From NCBI RefSeq assembly GCF_030316765.1, contig NZ_JASZYT010000005.1, positions 124,001 to 188,000 of the forward strand: DNA of 64,000 bases, in the 5' to 3' direction. The notes beneath the pieces were generated by a model. It worked only from the letters and a program-made list of their open reading frames with translations. It ran no database searches and had not been told where the DNA came from. Origin of the DNA: Variovorax saccharolyticus. GTDB lineage: Bacteria > Pseudomonadota > Gammaproteobacteria > Burkholderiales > Burkholderiaceae_C. The translations under genes and the position numbers were made by a program. This document shows positions 15,959-25,415 of the stretch, in pieces (position 1 is the first letter of the stretch; each line of letters opens with the position of its first letter).

Positions 15959-17763
15959 CACGAAGCGACCGGCTGCGGCGCCCGCGGCAGCAACACATGG
16001 AAGGTCACGCCCGGCCCTTCGTTGCGTGCGACCGAGAGGCTGCCGCCATGCGCCTCGAGGATCGAGCGGCACATGGCCAGCCCCATCCCCAGGCCCTTGG
16101 CCTTGGTCGTGTAGAAGTGATCGAAGACGTGGTCGAAGTGATCGGCGTCGATGCCGGGGCCGCTGTCGCGGATGGCCACGCGCACGCGCCGCCCGAGGTC
16201 CGGCGCCACCGACACGTGCAGCGAGCGCGACCCGCGGGGTTGCTCGACCATCGCCTCGTTGGCATTCATCGCCAGGTTCAGCACCACCTGCTGCAACTGG
16301 CCCTTGTCGCCCAGCACCATGCAGTCCGGCGTCATCGAATGCGTCACTTCGACGCCGCGTTCCAGGAAGTCGCTGTGCATCAGGTCGACGACTTCCTGTA
16401 CGCAACGGCCGACGTCGAGCTGCTCGCGTTCGGTCTCCTGGCGCCGCAGCATGGTGCGCAGGCCGTTGATGACTGCGCTGGCACGCTTGTCGTCGCGCAC
16501 CACGTCCTGCAGGATCTCGCGCAATTCGGCGATGTCGGGCGGGTCGTGGGCCAGGAAGCGCAGCCCCGCCTGGGCATTGCTCAGGATCGCGGTCAGCGGC
16601 TGCGAGAGCTCGTGCGCCAGCGAGGCCGCCAGCACCGCGGTGCGTGCCACCCGGTCGGCGTGCCACACCTGGCGCCGCAGCAGGTACATCTCGCGTTCGT
16701 TCTGGCGCAGGTCGGTGATGTCGGTGAGGATGCCGCATACCGCCTCGGGCCTGCCGTCGCGATCCAGCAGCGGAAACAGCAGGGAGGCGAAGATGCGCGG
16801 CGCACCGCGCGCGTCGCTGCCGATCCGCACCTCGGTGCGCACGGTTTCGCGATTCCGCAGCACGCGCTGGTCGCTGGCGCGCGCCGCCTCGACCTGCGCG
16901 GCGGGAAAAAGGTCGGCGTCGCTGCGCCCGACCGCCGATCCGCTCGCCAGGCCGAACAGCTCGTCGTAGACGCGGTTGGTCATCAGATAGCGCCCGTCCT
17001 GCAGCTTCACGTGGACCGCGGCCGGCATGTGGTCCAGCATGCCGCGCACCCGGTCGCGGCTCTGGCGCCGCTCGCGCGCGAGCTCGAAGTCCAGCAGCAC
17101 GACCATGGCGATGAAGGTGAACTCGGCCAGATGCACGCCCGGCACCCATTCCAGGTTCACGAGGTGGTTGTAGAGCATGCCGAGCATCAGCAGCAACAGG
17201 CAGGCCGCCAGGGTCAGGCTGCTGCGCCGGTTGCGGCCGGCACGGTATTCGCGCAGCGCCGCCCAGGCGCACCAGCCGTAGACGAGGTAGTAGAGGCTCG
17301 CGCCGAAGACGAACCACACGGAGGCACGATGAACCCGCAGGTCGGTCACCTGCTCGCCCCAGGGGAGCACGATCTGCATCGCGTCGGGCACCCCGGTGAA
17401 GGCGACGCCCCAGGGCAGCCAGAGATTCGCCACCAGCAACGCCGCGCAGGCCATGCTCATCGCCACCAGCGGGCGTCGTGCCGGGAGTTGGAGGTAGGCG
17501 CTCACGAACCAGGGCAGGAGGCCCGTGAAGACGGTGCTGGCGCTGAGTTCCAGCCGCCGCATGGCCACCAGCTGCGTCGCCGACTCGGCCCGGTAGGCGC
17601 CGGTCTTGGCGCTCACGTAGACCGTGATCGTGACGCAAAGGCAGGCGAACAGGAGGTGGGGGCGGTGCACCGGGCGCTGCAGTCCGATGACGCCGTTGTG
17701 CAGCGCCGCGTAGGCGATGACCCCCGTCAGGACGCTGAGGGTCAGGACCAGGAAAGCACTCAT
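15958..17763 (-). CDS. Membrane PAS-domain sensor histidine kinase (FixL/NtrB-like)
   Basis: A 601-residue kinase. Residues about 1-220 form six to seven transmembrane helices. A PAS domain (about 250-370) holds MLDHMPAAVHVKLQDGRYLMTNRVYDELFG and GILTDITDLRQNE. The kinase core has HisKA LAASLAHELSQPLTAILSNA with the phospho-His, followed by N-box NLAMNANEAM, DSGPGI and GLGMGLAMCRSI. It faces a FixJ-type regulator across 124 bp, which is likely its partner. The ATG at 17763 was chosen because the hydrophobic region begins right after it; the open frame continues upstream through sequence overlapping the regulator. It is coupled to the downstream SET gene. Confidence 0.9.
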   Translation of the reverse strand: MSAFLVLTLSVLTGVIAYAALHNGVIGLQRPVHRPHLLFACLCVTITVYVSAKTGAYRAESATQLVAMRRLELSASTVFTGLLPWFVSAYLQLPARRPLVAMSMACAALLVANLWLPWGVAFTGVPDAMQIVLPWGEQVTDLRVHRASVWFVFGASLYYLVYGWCAWAALREYRAGRNRRSSLTLAACLLLLMLGMLYNHLVNLEWVPGVHLAEFTFIAMVVLLDFELARERRQSRDRVRGMLDHMPAAVHVKLQDGRYLMTNRVYDELFGLASGSAVGRSDADLFPAAQVEAARASDQRVLRNRETVRTEVRIGSDARGAPRIFASLLFPLLDRDGRPEAVCGILTDITDLRQNEREMYLLRRQVWHADRVARTAVLAASLAHELSQPLTAILSNAQAGLRFLAHDPPDIAELREILQDVVRDDKRASAVINGLRTMLRRQETEREQLDVGRCVQEVVDLMHSDFLERGVEVTHSMTPDCMVLGDKGQLQQVVLNLAMNANEAMVEQPRGSRSLHVSVAPDLGRRVRVAIRDSGPGIDADHFDHVFDHFYTTKAKGLGMGLAMCRSILEAHGGSLSVARNEGPGVTFHVLLPRAPQPVAS

Positions 17764-17887
17764 CACCCTGACTCTATCCGGCAGCGGAGCTGGCGGCGCG
17801 CTGGCGGCGCGCCGGCGTGGTGCGGATGCGCCATACGCCTTCTTGCGAGTTGCGCCGCGTGGGCGGACGGCAAATAATGCGCCGGCT

Positions 17888-18541
17888 ATGAGCCCCTCCG
17901 ACCTGACCGTGTTCGTGATCGACGACGACGCGGCCATCCGCAGCAGCATGGAACGCCTGATCCGCTCGGTGGGGTGGAGGGTCGAGTCTTTCGCGTCGGC
18001 GGACGCCTTCCTCGAGCGCCTGCCCGTCGCCGGCACCTGCTGCCTGCTGCTCGATGTGCAGCTGCCGGGGACCACCGGCGTCGCCTTGCAGGACCTGATG
18101 TGCGAGCAGGAATGGGAACTGCCGGTCGTCTTCCTGACCGGGCAAGGCGATGTGCCGACCTGTGCCGCCTCGATGAAGAAGGGCGCGGTCGACTTCCTGC
18201 TCAAGCCGGTCGACGACGAACTGCTGATCGCCGCCCTGCGCCGCGGCCTCGAGCGCGATGTCGCCCGGCGCGAGCGCGAGGCCCATCGCCACGGCCTCCA
18301 GGCTCATCTCGACAGCCTCTCGCCGCGGGAACGGCAGGTGATGGATGGCGTGCTCTGCGGGCGCCTCAACAAGCAGATCGCCAGCGACATGGAGATTTCC
18401 GAGAAGACCGTGAAGGTGCACCGGGGGCGGGTCATGGAGAAGATGGGCGTGCGCTCGGTGGCCGAACTGGTGAGTCTTTGCGGCGCCGACCTCGTGGCCC
18501 GGGCATCGGCGGCGAAGCGCGAGTCGGCGCCGGCCGATTGA
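17888..18541 (+). CDS. FixJ-family response regulator (REC-LuxR HTH)
   Basis: A 217-residue two-domain regulator. The receiver (about 1-125) has VFVIDDDAAIRSSM, phosphoacceptor aspartate in LLLDVQLPG, the switch Thr in FLTGQGDVP and the conserved KPVDD lysine. The LuxR-type DNA-binding domain (about 145-205) holds LSPRERQVMDGVLCGRLNKQIASDM and EKTVKVHRGRVMEKM. It is divergent from the FixL-like kinase and is probably its output. The 124 bp between them should contain both promoters, but I cannot resolve them by eye. Confidence 0.93.
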   Translation: MSPSDLTVFVIDDDAAIRSSMERLIRSVGWRVESFASADAFLERLPVAGTCCLLLDVQLPGTTGVALQDLMCEQEWELPVVFLTGQGDVPTCAASMKKGAVDFLLKPVDDELLIAALRRGLERDVARREREAHRHGLQAHLDSLSPRERQVMDGVLCGRLNKQIASDMEISEKTVKVHRGRVMEKMGVRSVAELVSLCGADLVARASAAKRESAPAD

Positions 18542-18544
18542 GCA

Positions 18545-18958
18545 TCATCCGCTGCGCGGCGCGGGCGGGGGAGCGGCGCCGCCGCTGCCCGTGACCCAGT
18601 CGATGGCGTCCAGCAGCGCTTGGTCGTCGGCCGGCTTGCGCAGGAAGAAGCGGGCGCCGAGGGCACGCGCCAGGCGCCGGGTCTCGTCGTCGTCGCGTGC
18701 CGACAGTGCGATCACCGGGATGTCGATGGTGTTGCGTGCCAGGCATTCCTGCACCTGGTGGCCATTGAGGCCGGGCATCGAGATGTCCAGCACCACGCAG
18801 CCTGCGACGCCTTGCAGGCCGTGCGCCAGGAAGGCCTCGCCGCAGTCGAACGCCATCGTCCGGTGGCCTGCGGAACGCATCAGGCGCGTCAGCCCGACTC
18901 GAACCGAGGCGTCGTCGTCGACCACATAGACGACCAGATCGGCTGCGGATTTCGCCAT
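18545..18958 (-). CDS. Single-domain response regulator (receiver only)
   Basis: A 137-residue receiver with VYVVDDDASVRVGL, phosphoacceptor Asp in VVLDISMPGLNG, ALSARDDDE and the RKPADD lysine loop. No output domain follows; the protein ends in a Pro-rich tail. Such proteins act as phosphate sinks or protein-interaction switches. The ATG at 18958 follows AAGGA. It converges tail to tail with the FixJ-like gene with 3 bp between them and may take part in the same phosphorelay. Confidence 0.88.
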   Translation of the reverse strand: MAKSAADLVVYVVDDDASVRVGLTRLMRSAGHRTMAFDCGEAFLAHGLQGVAGCVVLDISMPGLNGHQVQECLARNTIDIPVIALSARDDDETRRLARALGARFFLRKPADDQALLDAIDWVTGSGGAAPPPAPRSG

Positions 18959-19053
18959 GGGCAACGGGTCCTTCGCTTTGGCGTCAGGGTGCCGCAAGCG
19001 GCACGCGAACGGTATTGGACCTTGGTCCCATGGACCCCGGGCAAGCGCCGCGC

Positions 19054-19494
19054 TCAGGCCTTCGTCTTGAACGAGGGCAGCTGCTGGCCGAGCCGCTCGC
19101 CCATGGCCTGCCCCAGCGCCTGCAGGCCGCTCAGCGGACGCACCATGACTTCGAACTCGACGATCTTGCCGTCGGCGTCGAACTGGATCAGGTCGATCCC
19201 CTTGAGCTTCTTGTCGCCGACGCGGGCACTGAACTCGAGCACCACGCTCAGGCCGTCGTCGCTGGCCAGCTCGCGGTGGTAGGCGAAGTCTTCGAACACG
19301 TTGATGACCGTGCCGAGCACCAGCAGCACGGCTTCGGCCGGGGCGTAGGCATTGAATGCCATCGGCGAGCGGAACGAGGCGTCGGGGTGGACGATCGATG
19401 CCAGCTGGCTCAGGTCGCGGCGGGCGATCATGTCGTGCCAGGCGGCGAGGGAGGCGGCGACGGCCGGCTTCAGGCGGGTGAGGTTCGAAGTCAT
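19054..19494 (-). CDS. NTF2-like (SnoaL-fold) protein
   Basis: A 146-residue nuclear-transport-factor-2-like cone-shaped domain: VAASLAAWHDMIARRDLSQLASIVHPDASFRSPM at the start, YHRELASDDGLSVVLEFSARVGDKKLKGIDLIQFDADGKIVEFEVMVRPLSGLQ in the strand region. These folds bind small hydrophobic ligands or act as isomerases. The gene lies 20 bp after fadH on the same strand, with GGAGA just before the ATG, so it probably belongs to the fadH operon and may handle an enoyl-CoA-derived or related substrate. A specific activity cannot be assigned. Confidence 0.82.
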   Translation of the reverse strand: MTSNLTRLKPAVAASLAAWHDMIARRDLSQLASIVHPDASFRSPMAFNAYAPAEAVLLVLGTVINVFEDFAYHRELASDDGLSVVLEFSARVGDKKLKGIDLIQFDADGKIVEFEVMVRPLSGLQALGQAMGERLGQQLPSFKTKA

Positions 19495-19514
19495 CAGGGT
19501 CTCCATGGTGTGAA

Positions 19515-21587
<2,073 letters not shown>

Positions 21588-21589
21588 TC

Positions 21590-21605
21590 ATGCAACTGGT
21601 TGCAT
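21590..21605. promoter_or_regulatory. Operator palindrome upstream of the padR-like gene
   Basis: ATGCAAC-TG-GTTGCAT is a second perfect copy, centred exactly 40 bp from the first (about four helical turns) and 16 bp before the regulator start. This placement suits cooperative binding and joint repression of fadH and the regulator itself. Confidence 0.78.
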
Positions 21606-21620
21606 TTAGAATCGATCACG

Positions 21621-22154
21621 ATGTCATTGCCCCATGCACTGCTGACTGCGCTCGTCGAGCGCCCTGGTTCCGGCTCCGAACTCGCGAGCCGCTTCGATCG
21701 CTCCATCGCCTTCTTCTGGCAGGCCACGCACCAGCAGATCTACCGCGAACTCGCGCGCCTCGAAGAATCGGGCTGGGTCCAGTCGCTCCCTGCGGAGCAG
21801 GGCCGCGGACGCAAGCGCGCCTACAAGATCCTTCCGGCCGGGCGCAAGGAGCTCAAGCGCTGGGTCCTCGAGATCGACGACCCGGCTTCGTTGCGTGAAC
21901 CATTGATGGTCCGGCTGCGTGCCGACGCCGCATTGGGACCGACCGGCCTCGACAAGGAGATTGCCCGGCGACTCGCAATTCATGTCGAGAAGCTTGCGGT
22001 CTATCGAGAGATCGAAGCGCGTGATTTCGCCGACGTATCCGACTCGCGCCAGAAGCAGGTCCAGCATCTGGTTCTGCAGGCGGGCATCATGCTGGAGAGC
22101 CTGTGGGTCCAGTGGTCGAAGAATGCATTGAAGGTTCTCGAACGGCGAGACTAG
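21621..22154 (+). CDS. PadR-family transcriptional regulator
   Basis: A 177-residue regulator. The winged helix (about 1-85) reads LPHALLTALVERPGSGSELASRFDRS, then HQQIYRELARLEESGWV and the wing GRGRKRAYKILPAGRKELKRW. A helical dimerisation domain (about 95-175, Vir_act_alpha_C-like) follows, ending AGIMLESLWVQWSKN. It is divergent from fadH, with twin operators between them. The ligand is probably a fatty-acid- or aromatic-acid-derived thioester or acid, by analogy with PadR and the neighbouring fadH. Confidence 0.9.
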   Translation: MSLPHALLTALVERPGSGSELASRFDRSIAFFWQATHQQIYRELARLEESGWVQSLPAEQGRGRKRAYKILPAGRKELKRWVLEIDDPASLREPLMVRLRADAALGPTGLDKEIARRLAIHVEKLAVYREIEARDFADVSDSRQKQVQHLVLQAGIMLESLWVQWSKNALKVLERRD

Positions 22155-22342
22155 TCAAGTGCGGCCCGGCCGAGTCACGCCGACTCTGGCGCAAGGCGCT
22201 CCCCGGGCCCGGCGATCGGACCATCGCCCCCCGGCCGAGGCCAGGAAAAGACACTGGGCGAGCGACATTCGCCGGTGAGTTGAACGGATCCGTGCATTTG
22301 TGCGCAAATGGCGGTATACAGATGCAAGTAATCCATTCGACT

Positions 22343-22365
22343 TCATTGTGATCGTTACACAATGA
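22343..22365. promoter_or_regulatory. Perfect 8-bp inverted repeat spanning a start codon
   Basis: TCATTGTG-N7-CACAATGA; the right arm contains the ATG (22362-22364) of the proline-rich protein gene. As DNA it could be an operator; as RNA it could form a hairpin closing off the start codon. A shorter repeat, ATTTG-N4-CAAAT, lies upstream at 22296-22309. The rest of the 207-bp gap from 22155 shows no gene. Confidence 0.4.
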
Positions 22366-22970
22366 CGACAACCCGCCGCTCCCAGCCCATGAAAGCATCA
22401 CCCTTCCTCGGAACATTGCATCGAATCCGCAGTCGCCTCCGGCTTCTGTTCGGCAGGCGCAAGCCGCTGCGGGCAACGCCGCGCGTGGTGGCGACCGCCG
22501 CATTGCGGCCCGCGGCGCCGGTTTCGCGGCCGGTGGAATCGAAGCCGATAGCGTCCAGACCGATGCCGATCGCGCTCGAAGCGGCAAAGCCGGTCGTGCG
22601 CGAAGCGCCGAGGCCGCCCGTTGCGCCGGCCGCCGTGGCCGTGCCGCCGCGCGTCGAGCCGAGGCCGGGCCCGGCGCCGGTCGTGGTTCCGCCCCCCGTT
22701 GCGCCGGCCGCTGCCAGGGTGGCGCCGGTCGAGCCGCCGGCCAAGACCATGCGTTCGCTGGAAGAAGTGCGGGCCGATCTGGCCCGGCTGCGCGAGAGCG
22801 CCAAGGAACGCCACGCCAGAGTGCCGGTTCCGGTGCGGCGCGACATCAGCTTCGAGCCCACCGATTTCATGGACTTCGCCAAGCCCGAGCCCGAACGGGC
22901 GGCTGACGAGTCCTTCGAGCAGACCGCGTTCCTCGACTTCACGACCCTCAAGACGCCCGCCAATCGCTAG
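22362..22970 (+). CDS. Proline-rich hypothetical protein with duplicated SFExTxFxDF motif
   Basis: A 202-residue cytoplasmic protein of unknown function. The N-terminal 45 residues are strongly basic (LHRIRSRLRLLFGRRKPLR). Residues about 45-125 are a low-complexity Pro/Ala/Val linker. Residues about 127-150 form a charged helix (MRSLEEVRADLARLRESAKERH). The C-terminus holds two copies of a short acidic-aromatic motif, SFEPTDFMDF and SFEQTAFLDF, about 30 residues apart, which look like repeated binding peptides. A second start is at 22389. A long open frame on the opposite strand is a shadow caused by the repetitive GC-rich linker. Confidence 0.65.
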   Translation: MTTTRRSQPMKASPFLGTLHRIRSRLRLLFGRRKPLRATPRVVATAALRPAAPVSRPVESKPIASRPMPIALEAAKPVVREAPRPPVAPAAVAVPPRVEPRPGPAPVVVPPPVAPAAARVAPVEPPAKTMRSLEEVRADLARLRESAKERHARVPVPVRRDISFEPTDFMDFAKPEPERAADESFEQTAFLDFTTLKTPANR

Positions 22971-23006
22971 GCGGCCGCGCCGGCCGCGCCCGGCCTGTGG
23001 CTTGGC

Positions 23007-23333
23007 CTAGCCTGCAGGCCGCTGCGATCTGCGGTCGTTGATGACAGGCACGCGGCCGCGAACCGAATGCTGCAGGTAGTGCGAGTCGACCCAGCCCCGG
23101 TGGCGCCGTGTCACGACCTCGCACCAGCGCCAGTTGCTGATGCAGCCCGTGACCCTGACCGAGGTACGCGCCGGAAGCACCGTCATCACTTCGAAGAAGC
23201 GGTCGGGTCCCGTGCGCATGTTGAGCGCGCGGGTGGTCGACGTGCTGAGCGCGAACGCCGAGAGCGGCAGCGCGAGGAGCAGCGCCAGGACGAAGCCCCT
23301 GGCCCCTGGCCGCGTGCGCCCCATCGCGCTCAC
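23007..23333 (-). CDS. SH3b-domain periplasmic protein
   Basis: A 108-residue secreted protein with a signal peptide ending around LPLSAFALS. One bacterial SH3 domain follows (about 33-90): RALNMRTGPDRFFEVMTVLPARTSVRVTGC, WRWCEVVTRRHRGWVDSHYL. Two cysteines may form a disulfide. Such single SH3b proteins bind peptidoglycan or other envelope ligands. The GTG at 23333 overlaps the stop of the glycine-zipper gene (GTGA); an ATG at 23324 is the alternative. The three envelope genes from 23962 down to 23007 probably form one operon. Confidence 0.82.
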   Translation of the reverse strand: MSAMGRTRPGARGFVLALLLALPLSAFALSTSTTRALNMRTGPDRFFEVMTVLPARTSVRVTGCISNWRWCEVVTRRHRGWVDSHYLQHSVRGRVPVINDRRSQRPAG

Positions 23334-23566
23334 CAACCCATCTGTTGCTGGCGGCCGCCGCGGATGTTCCCGGCCACGCCGCCGGCGATGCCGCCGATGG
23401 CTGCGCCGGTCCAGGCATCGCCGCCCGAGATGGCCGCGATGCCGGCGCCGCCGGCGGCGCCGATGGCCGCGCCGCTCATCGTGCCCTGCTGGCGCGGGGT
23501 CATGTCGGTGCAGGCCGTCGACAGCGCGATCGCCGCGACGATCGCAACCCAATGAAGTCGTTTCAT
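23330..23566 (-). CDS. Glycine-zipper lipoprotein (OsmB-like)
   Basis: A 78-residue protein with a short signal peptide and lipobox LSTAC (Cys19). It has a Gly/Ala-rich double glycine zipper (GAAIGAAGGAGIAAISGGDAWTGAAIGGIAGGVAGNI) of the 2TM type, as in OsmB/SlyB-like outer-membrane lipoproteins. It probably stabilises the envelope under stress. It is coupled to the following SH3b gene by a 4-bp overlap and lies 12 bp after the preceding secreted-protein gene. Confidence 0.85.
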   Translation of the reverse strand: MKRLHWVAIVAAIALSTACTDMTPRQQGTMSGAAIGAAGGAGIAAISGGDAWTGAAIGGIAGGVAGNIRGGRQQQMGW

Positions 23567-23578
23567 GGTGGTTCTCCG

Positions 23579-23962
23579 TTACTTGTTCTTCTGCAGGCCG
23601 GGCACGGCCATCTCGAACCAGATAGTGTCCAGCACCGGCCGCTTGAGCTTGGTCGGATTGGCTGCGTACCAGCGATCGAGGCCCTCGCGCACGCTGTCGA
23701 GGGTCTGGCCCTGCATGCCCTTGGCAAGACGTGGCACGAAGCTCTGCGCATCGGGCGGCGGGTTCGCCGCGTGATAGGCACTCTGGACCTGGACCAGGTT
23801 CGCAATGCCGACCAGATAGGCCTTCTTGACGGCCTCGCTCGAGGTGGTCCATTGCTCGCCCGTGACCAACGGGACTTCGGCTGCGCGTGCCGGCAGGGCG
23901 ATCATCGCGAGCGTCATGCACGTCGCAGCGAGTGCGCTGCGCATCTGCAGTTTCATTGTCAT
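23579..23962 (-). CDS. Secreted hypothetical protein
   Basis: A 127-residue protein with a clear Sec signal peptide (MTMKLQMRSALAATCMTLAMIALPARA). The mature helical domain contains AVKKAYLVGIANLVQVQSAY and DSVREGLDRWYAANPTKLKRPVLDTIWFEMAVPGL. The overall layout recalls small periplasmic Rap1a/Tai-type helical proteins, but the usual cysteines are missing, so I leave it unassigned. GGAGA five bases before the ATG decides the start at 23962. It is the first gene of the small envelope operon. Confidence 0.7.
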   Translation of the reverse strand: MTMKLQMRSALAATCMTLAMIALPARAAEVPLVTGEQWTTSSEAVKKAYLVGIANLVQVQSAYHAANPPPDAQSFVPRLAKGMQGQTLDSVREGLDRWYAANPTKLKRPVLDTIWFEMAVPGLQKNK

Positions 23963-24128
23963 CGGCTTCTCCATCTGTAGGCCATGCGGGATGCTCGGTG
24001 GATATTGCGCTCGGCATTCCGCCGCTGTCAAACACATCGAAGAAGCGCTTCCGCGATCACGCGCGGCGCTGCAGTCCGGCGTCTCGCGGTGACTAAGATG
24101 GGGCTCCGATTTGCATGAGGAACGTGGA

Positions 24129-24944
24129 ATGAAGCCAGCTTCGACATGGATCATGATCGCTGCGGGCGCCGTCGCCGCTGCCCTGCTGGGTGCAGCGGCG
24201 GTCGCGCAAACGCGCCCGATGCCGCCCGCCGCATCCCAGGGCCCGTTGGCGGCCTTCGAAGGCCCGACCTGGCGCCTCGTCGGACTGCGCGGCTTCGACG
24301 CCGCGGCACTGCCCGGCGGGCCGCGCTCCGTCACGGCGCGCTTCCAGGGCGGCCGCATCGAGGGCTTCTCGGGCTGCAACCGCTACTTCGGCGCCTATGA
24401 ATTCCGGCAAGGGCGGCTGGCCATCGGCTCGCTGGCCGGATCGATGATGGCCTGCGAACCGGCAGCCATGGCGCTCGAGAGCGCCGTGCAGCGTGCCCTG
24501 GCAGGCAGCTTTCGTCCGCTGCGCGACGACGATCGCCTGAGCCTGCTGTCCGACGCGGGCGAGCCGGTGCTGGTCTTCAAGGTCGAGCCGGCACCGTCGC
24601 TCGCCGGGCTGCGCTCGAACATCACCGGCTTCAACAACGGGCGGCAGGCGGTCGTGAGTCCGAAGCTCGGCACCACGCTGTCGCTGTCCTTCGGCGAGGG
24701 CGTCGTCAAGGGTTTCGGCGGCTGCAACACCTTCCGCGCCACCTACACGACCCGGGGCAACCAGATCGCGGTCGGGCCCGTGGCCAGCACGCGCAGGGCC
24801 TGCCCCGGCGAAGGCGTGATGCAGCAGGAGCGGGAGTTCATCGCGGCCTTGCAGTCGACCACGACCTGGGCCTTCAGCGGCGCCCTGCTCGACATGCACC
24901 GGGCGGACGGCGAGCGCACTCTGACGGGCAGCCGCGAGGAGTGA
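24129..24944 (+). CDS. Secreted protein with two META (HslJ-like) domains
   Basis: A 271-residue protein with a signal peptide (cleavage near AAAVAQ) and two tandem META/HslJ-type domains. The first is at about 40-145 (PTWRLVGLRGFD; GFSGCNRYFGAY; GSLAGSMMACEPAAMALE). The second is at about 165-265 (GFGGCNTFRATYTTRGNQIAVGPVASTRRACPGE). Each carries the family's GCN and late Cys, presumably a disulfide pair. META proteins are linked to heat shock, novobiocin resistance and motility but lack a defined activity. The ATG at 24129 follows GGAACGTGGA; an upstream ATG exists at 24111. The domain duplication is less common than the single-domain form. Confidence 0.83.
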   Translation: MKPASTWIMIAAGAVAAALLGAAAVAQTRPMPPAASQGPLAAFEGPTWRLVGLRGFDAAALPGGPRSVTARFQGGRIEGFSGCNRYFGAYEFRQGRLAIGSLAGSMMACEPAAMALESAVQRALAGSFRPLRDDDRLSLLSDAGEPVLVFKVEPAPSLAGLRSNITGFNNGRQAVVSPKLGTTLSLSFGEGVVKGFGGCNTFRATYTTRGNQIAVGPVASTRRACPGEGVMQQEREFIAALQSTTTWAFSGALLDMHRADGERTLTGSREE

Positions 24945-25036
24945 TCTCCGCGCGCGCGAAAGCGTCTTGGACGAAGTGGCAATATGCGGTGGCCTGCCGA
25001 ACGGTGGGCGTTCTTCAACGTCTTGAAAAGGTTCAC

Positions 25037-25396
25037 ATGAGAAAGATCATTCCCCTGCTGGGCGCGACTCTGATCCAGATGGTGGCCGGCGCGGCTCTCG
25101 CGCAGAGCAGCGGCGAGGTCGATCCGGCGCAGGGCAAGGCGCCGCCGACCGCGCGCACGACGCCGGCGGAACGCTCCGATGCCCGCACCGAGCGGCGCGC
25201 AACCGGCCGCGAGGCCGCCCGCGGACCGCAGATGGGCGAGGCCCAGGCGAATCCGGTCACGGCGCCGTCGAAGCCGCGCGCCGACCGCAAGGCCGCGGCG
25301 TCCAAGCGCCGGGCCGCGAACGCCGCGGCCAACAAGCAAGGCCAGTTCTCGCGCGGCGGCAACGCCGACGCGCCGGAGCGCCAGACCAAGCCCTGA
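25037..25396 (+). CDS. Small secreted basic low-complexity protein
   Basis: A 119-residue protein with a signal peptide (MRKIIPLLGATLIQMVAGAALAQ) and a mature region made of Ala, Arg, Lys, Pro, Thr and Gln with almost no hydrophobic residues. It is probably disordered in the periplasm. No family is recognised. AAAAGG eight bases upstream supports the ATG. It converges with the P450 gene at 25416. Confidence 0.62.
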   Translation: MRKIIPLLGATLIQMVAGAALAQSSGEVDPAQGKAPPTARTTPAERSDARTERRATGREAARGPQMGEAQANPVTAPSKPRADRKAAASKRRAANAAANKQGQFSRGGNADAPERQTKP

Positions 25397-25415
25397 GGCT
25401 CGCGCTGCGCGCCGA

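Noticed and set aside
22355..22963. A 202-codon minus-strand frame exactly opposite the proline-rich protein
   Set aside because: Its Gly/Thr/Ala-rich translation is what proline-rich codons give in reverse. The plus frame has structured charged and motif-bearing parts.
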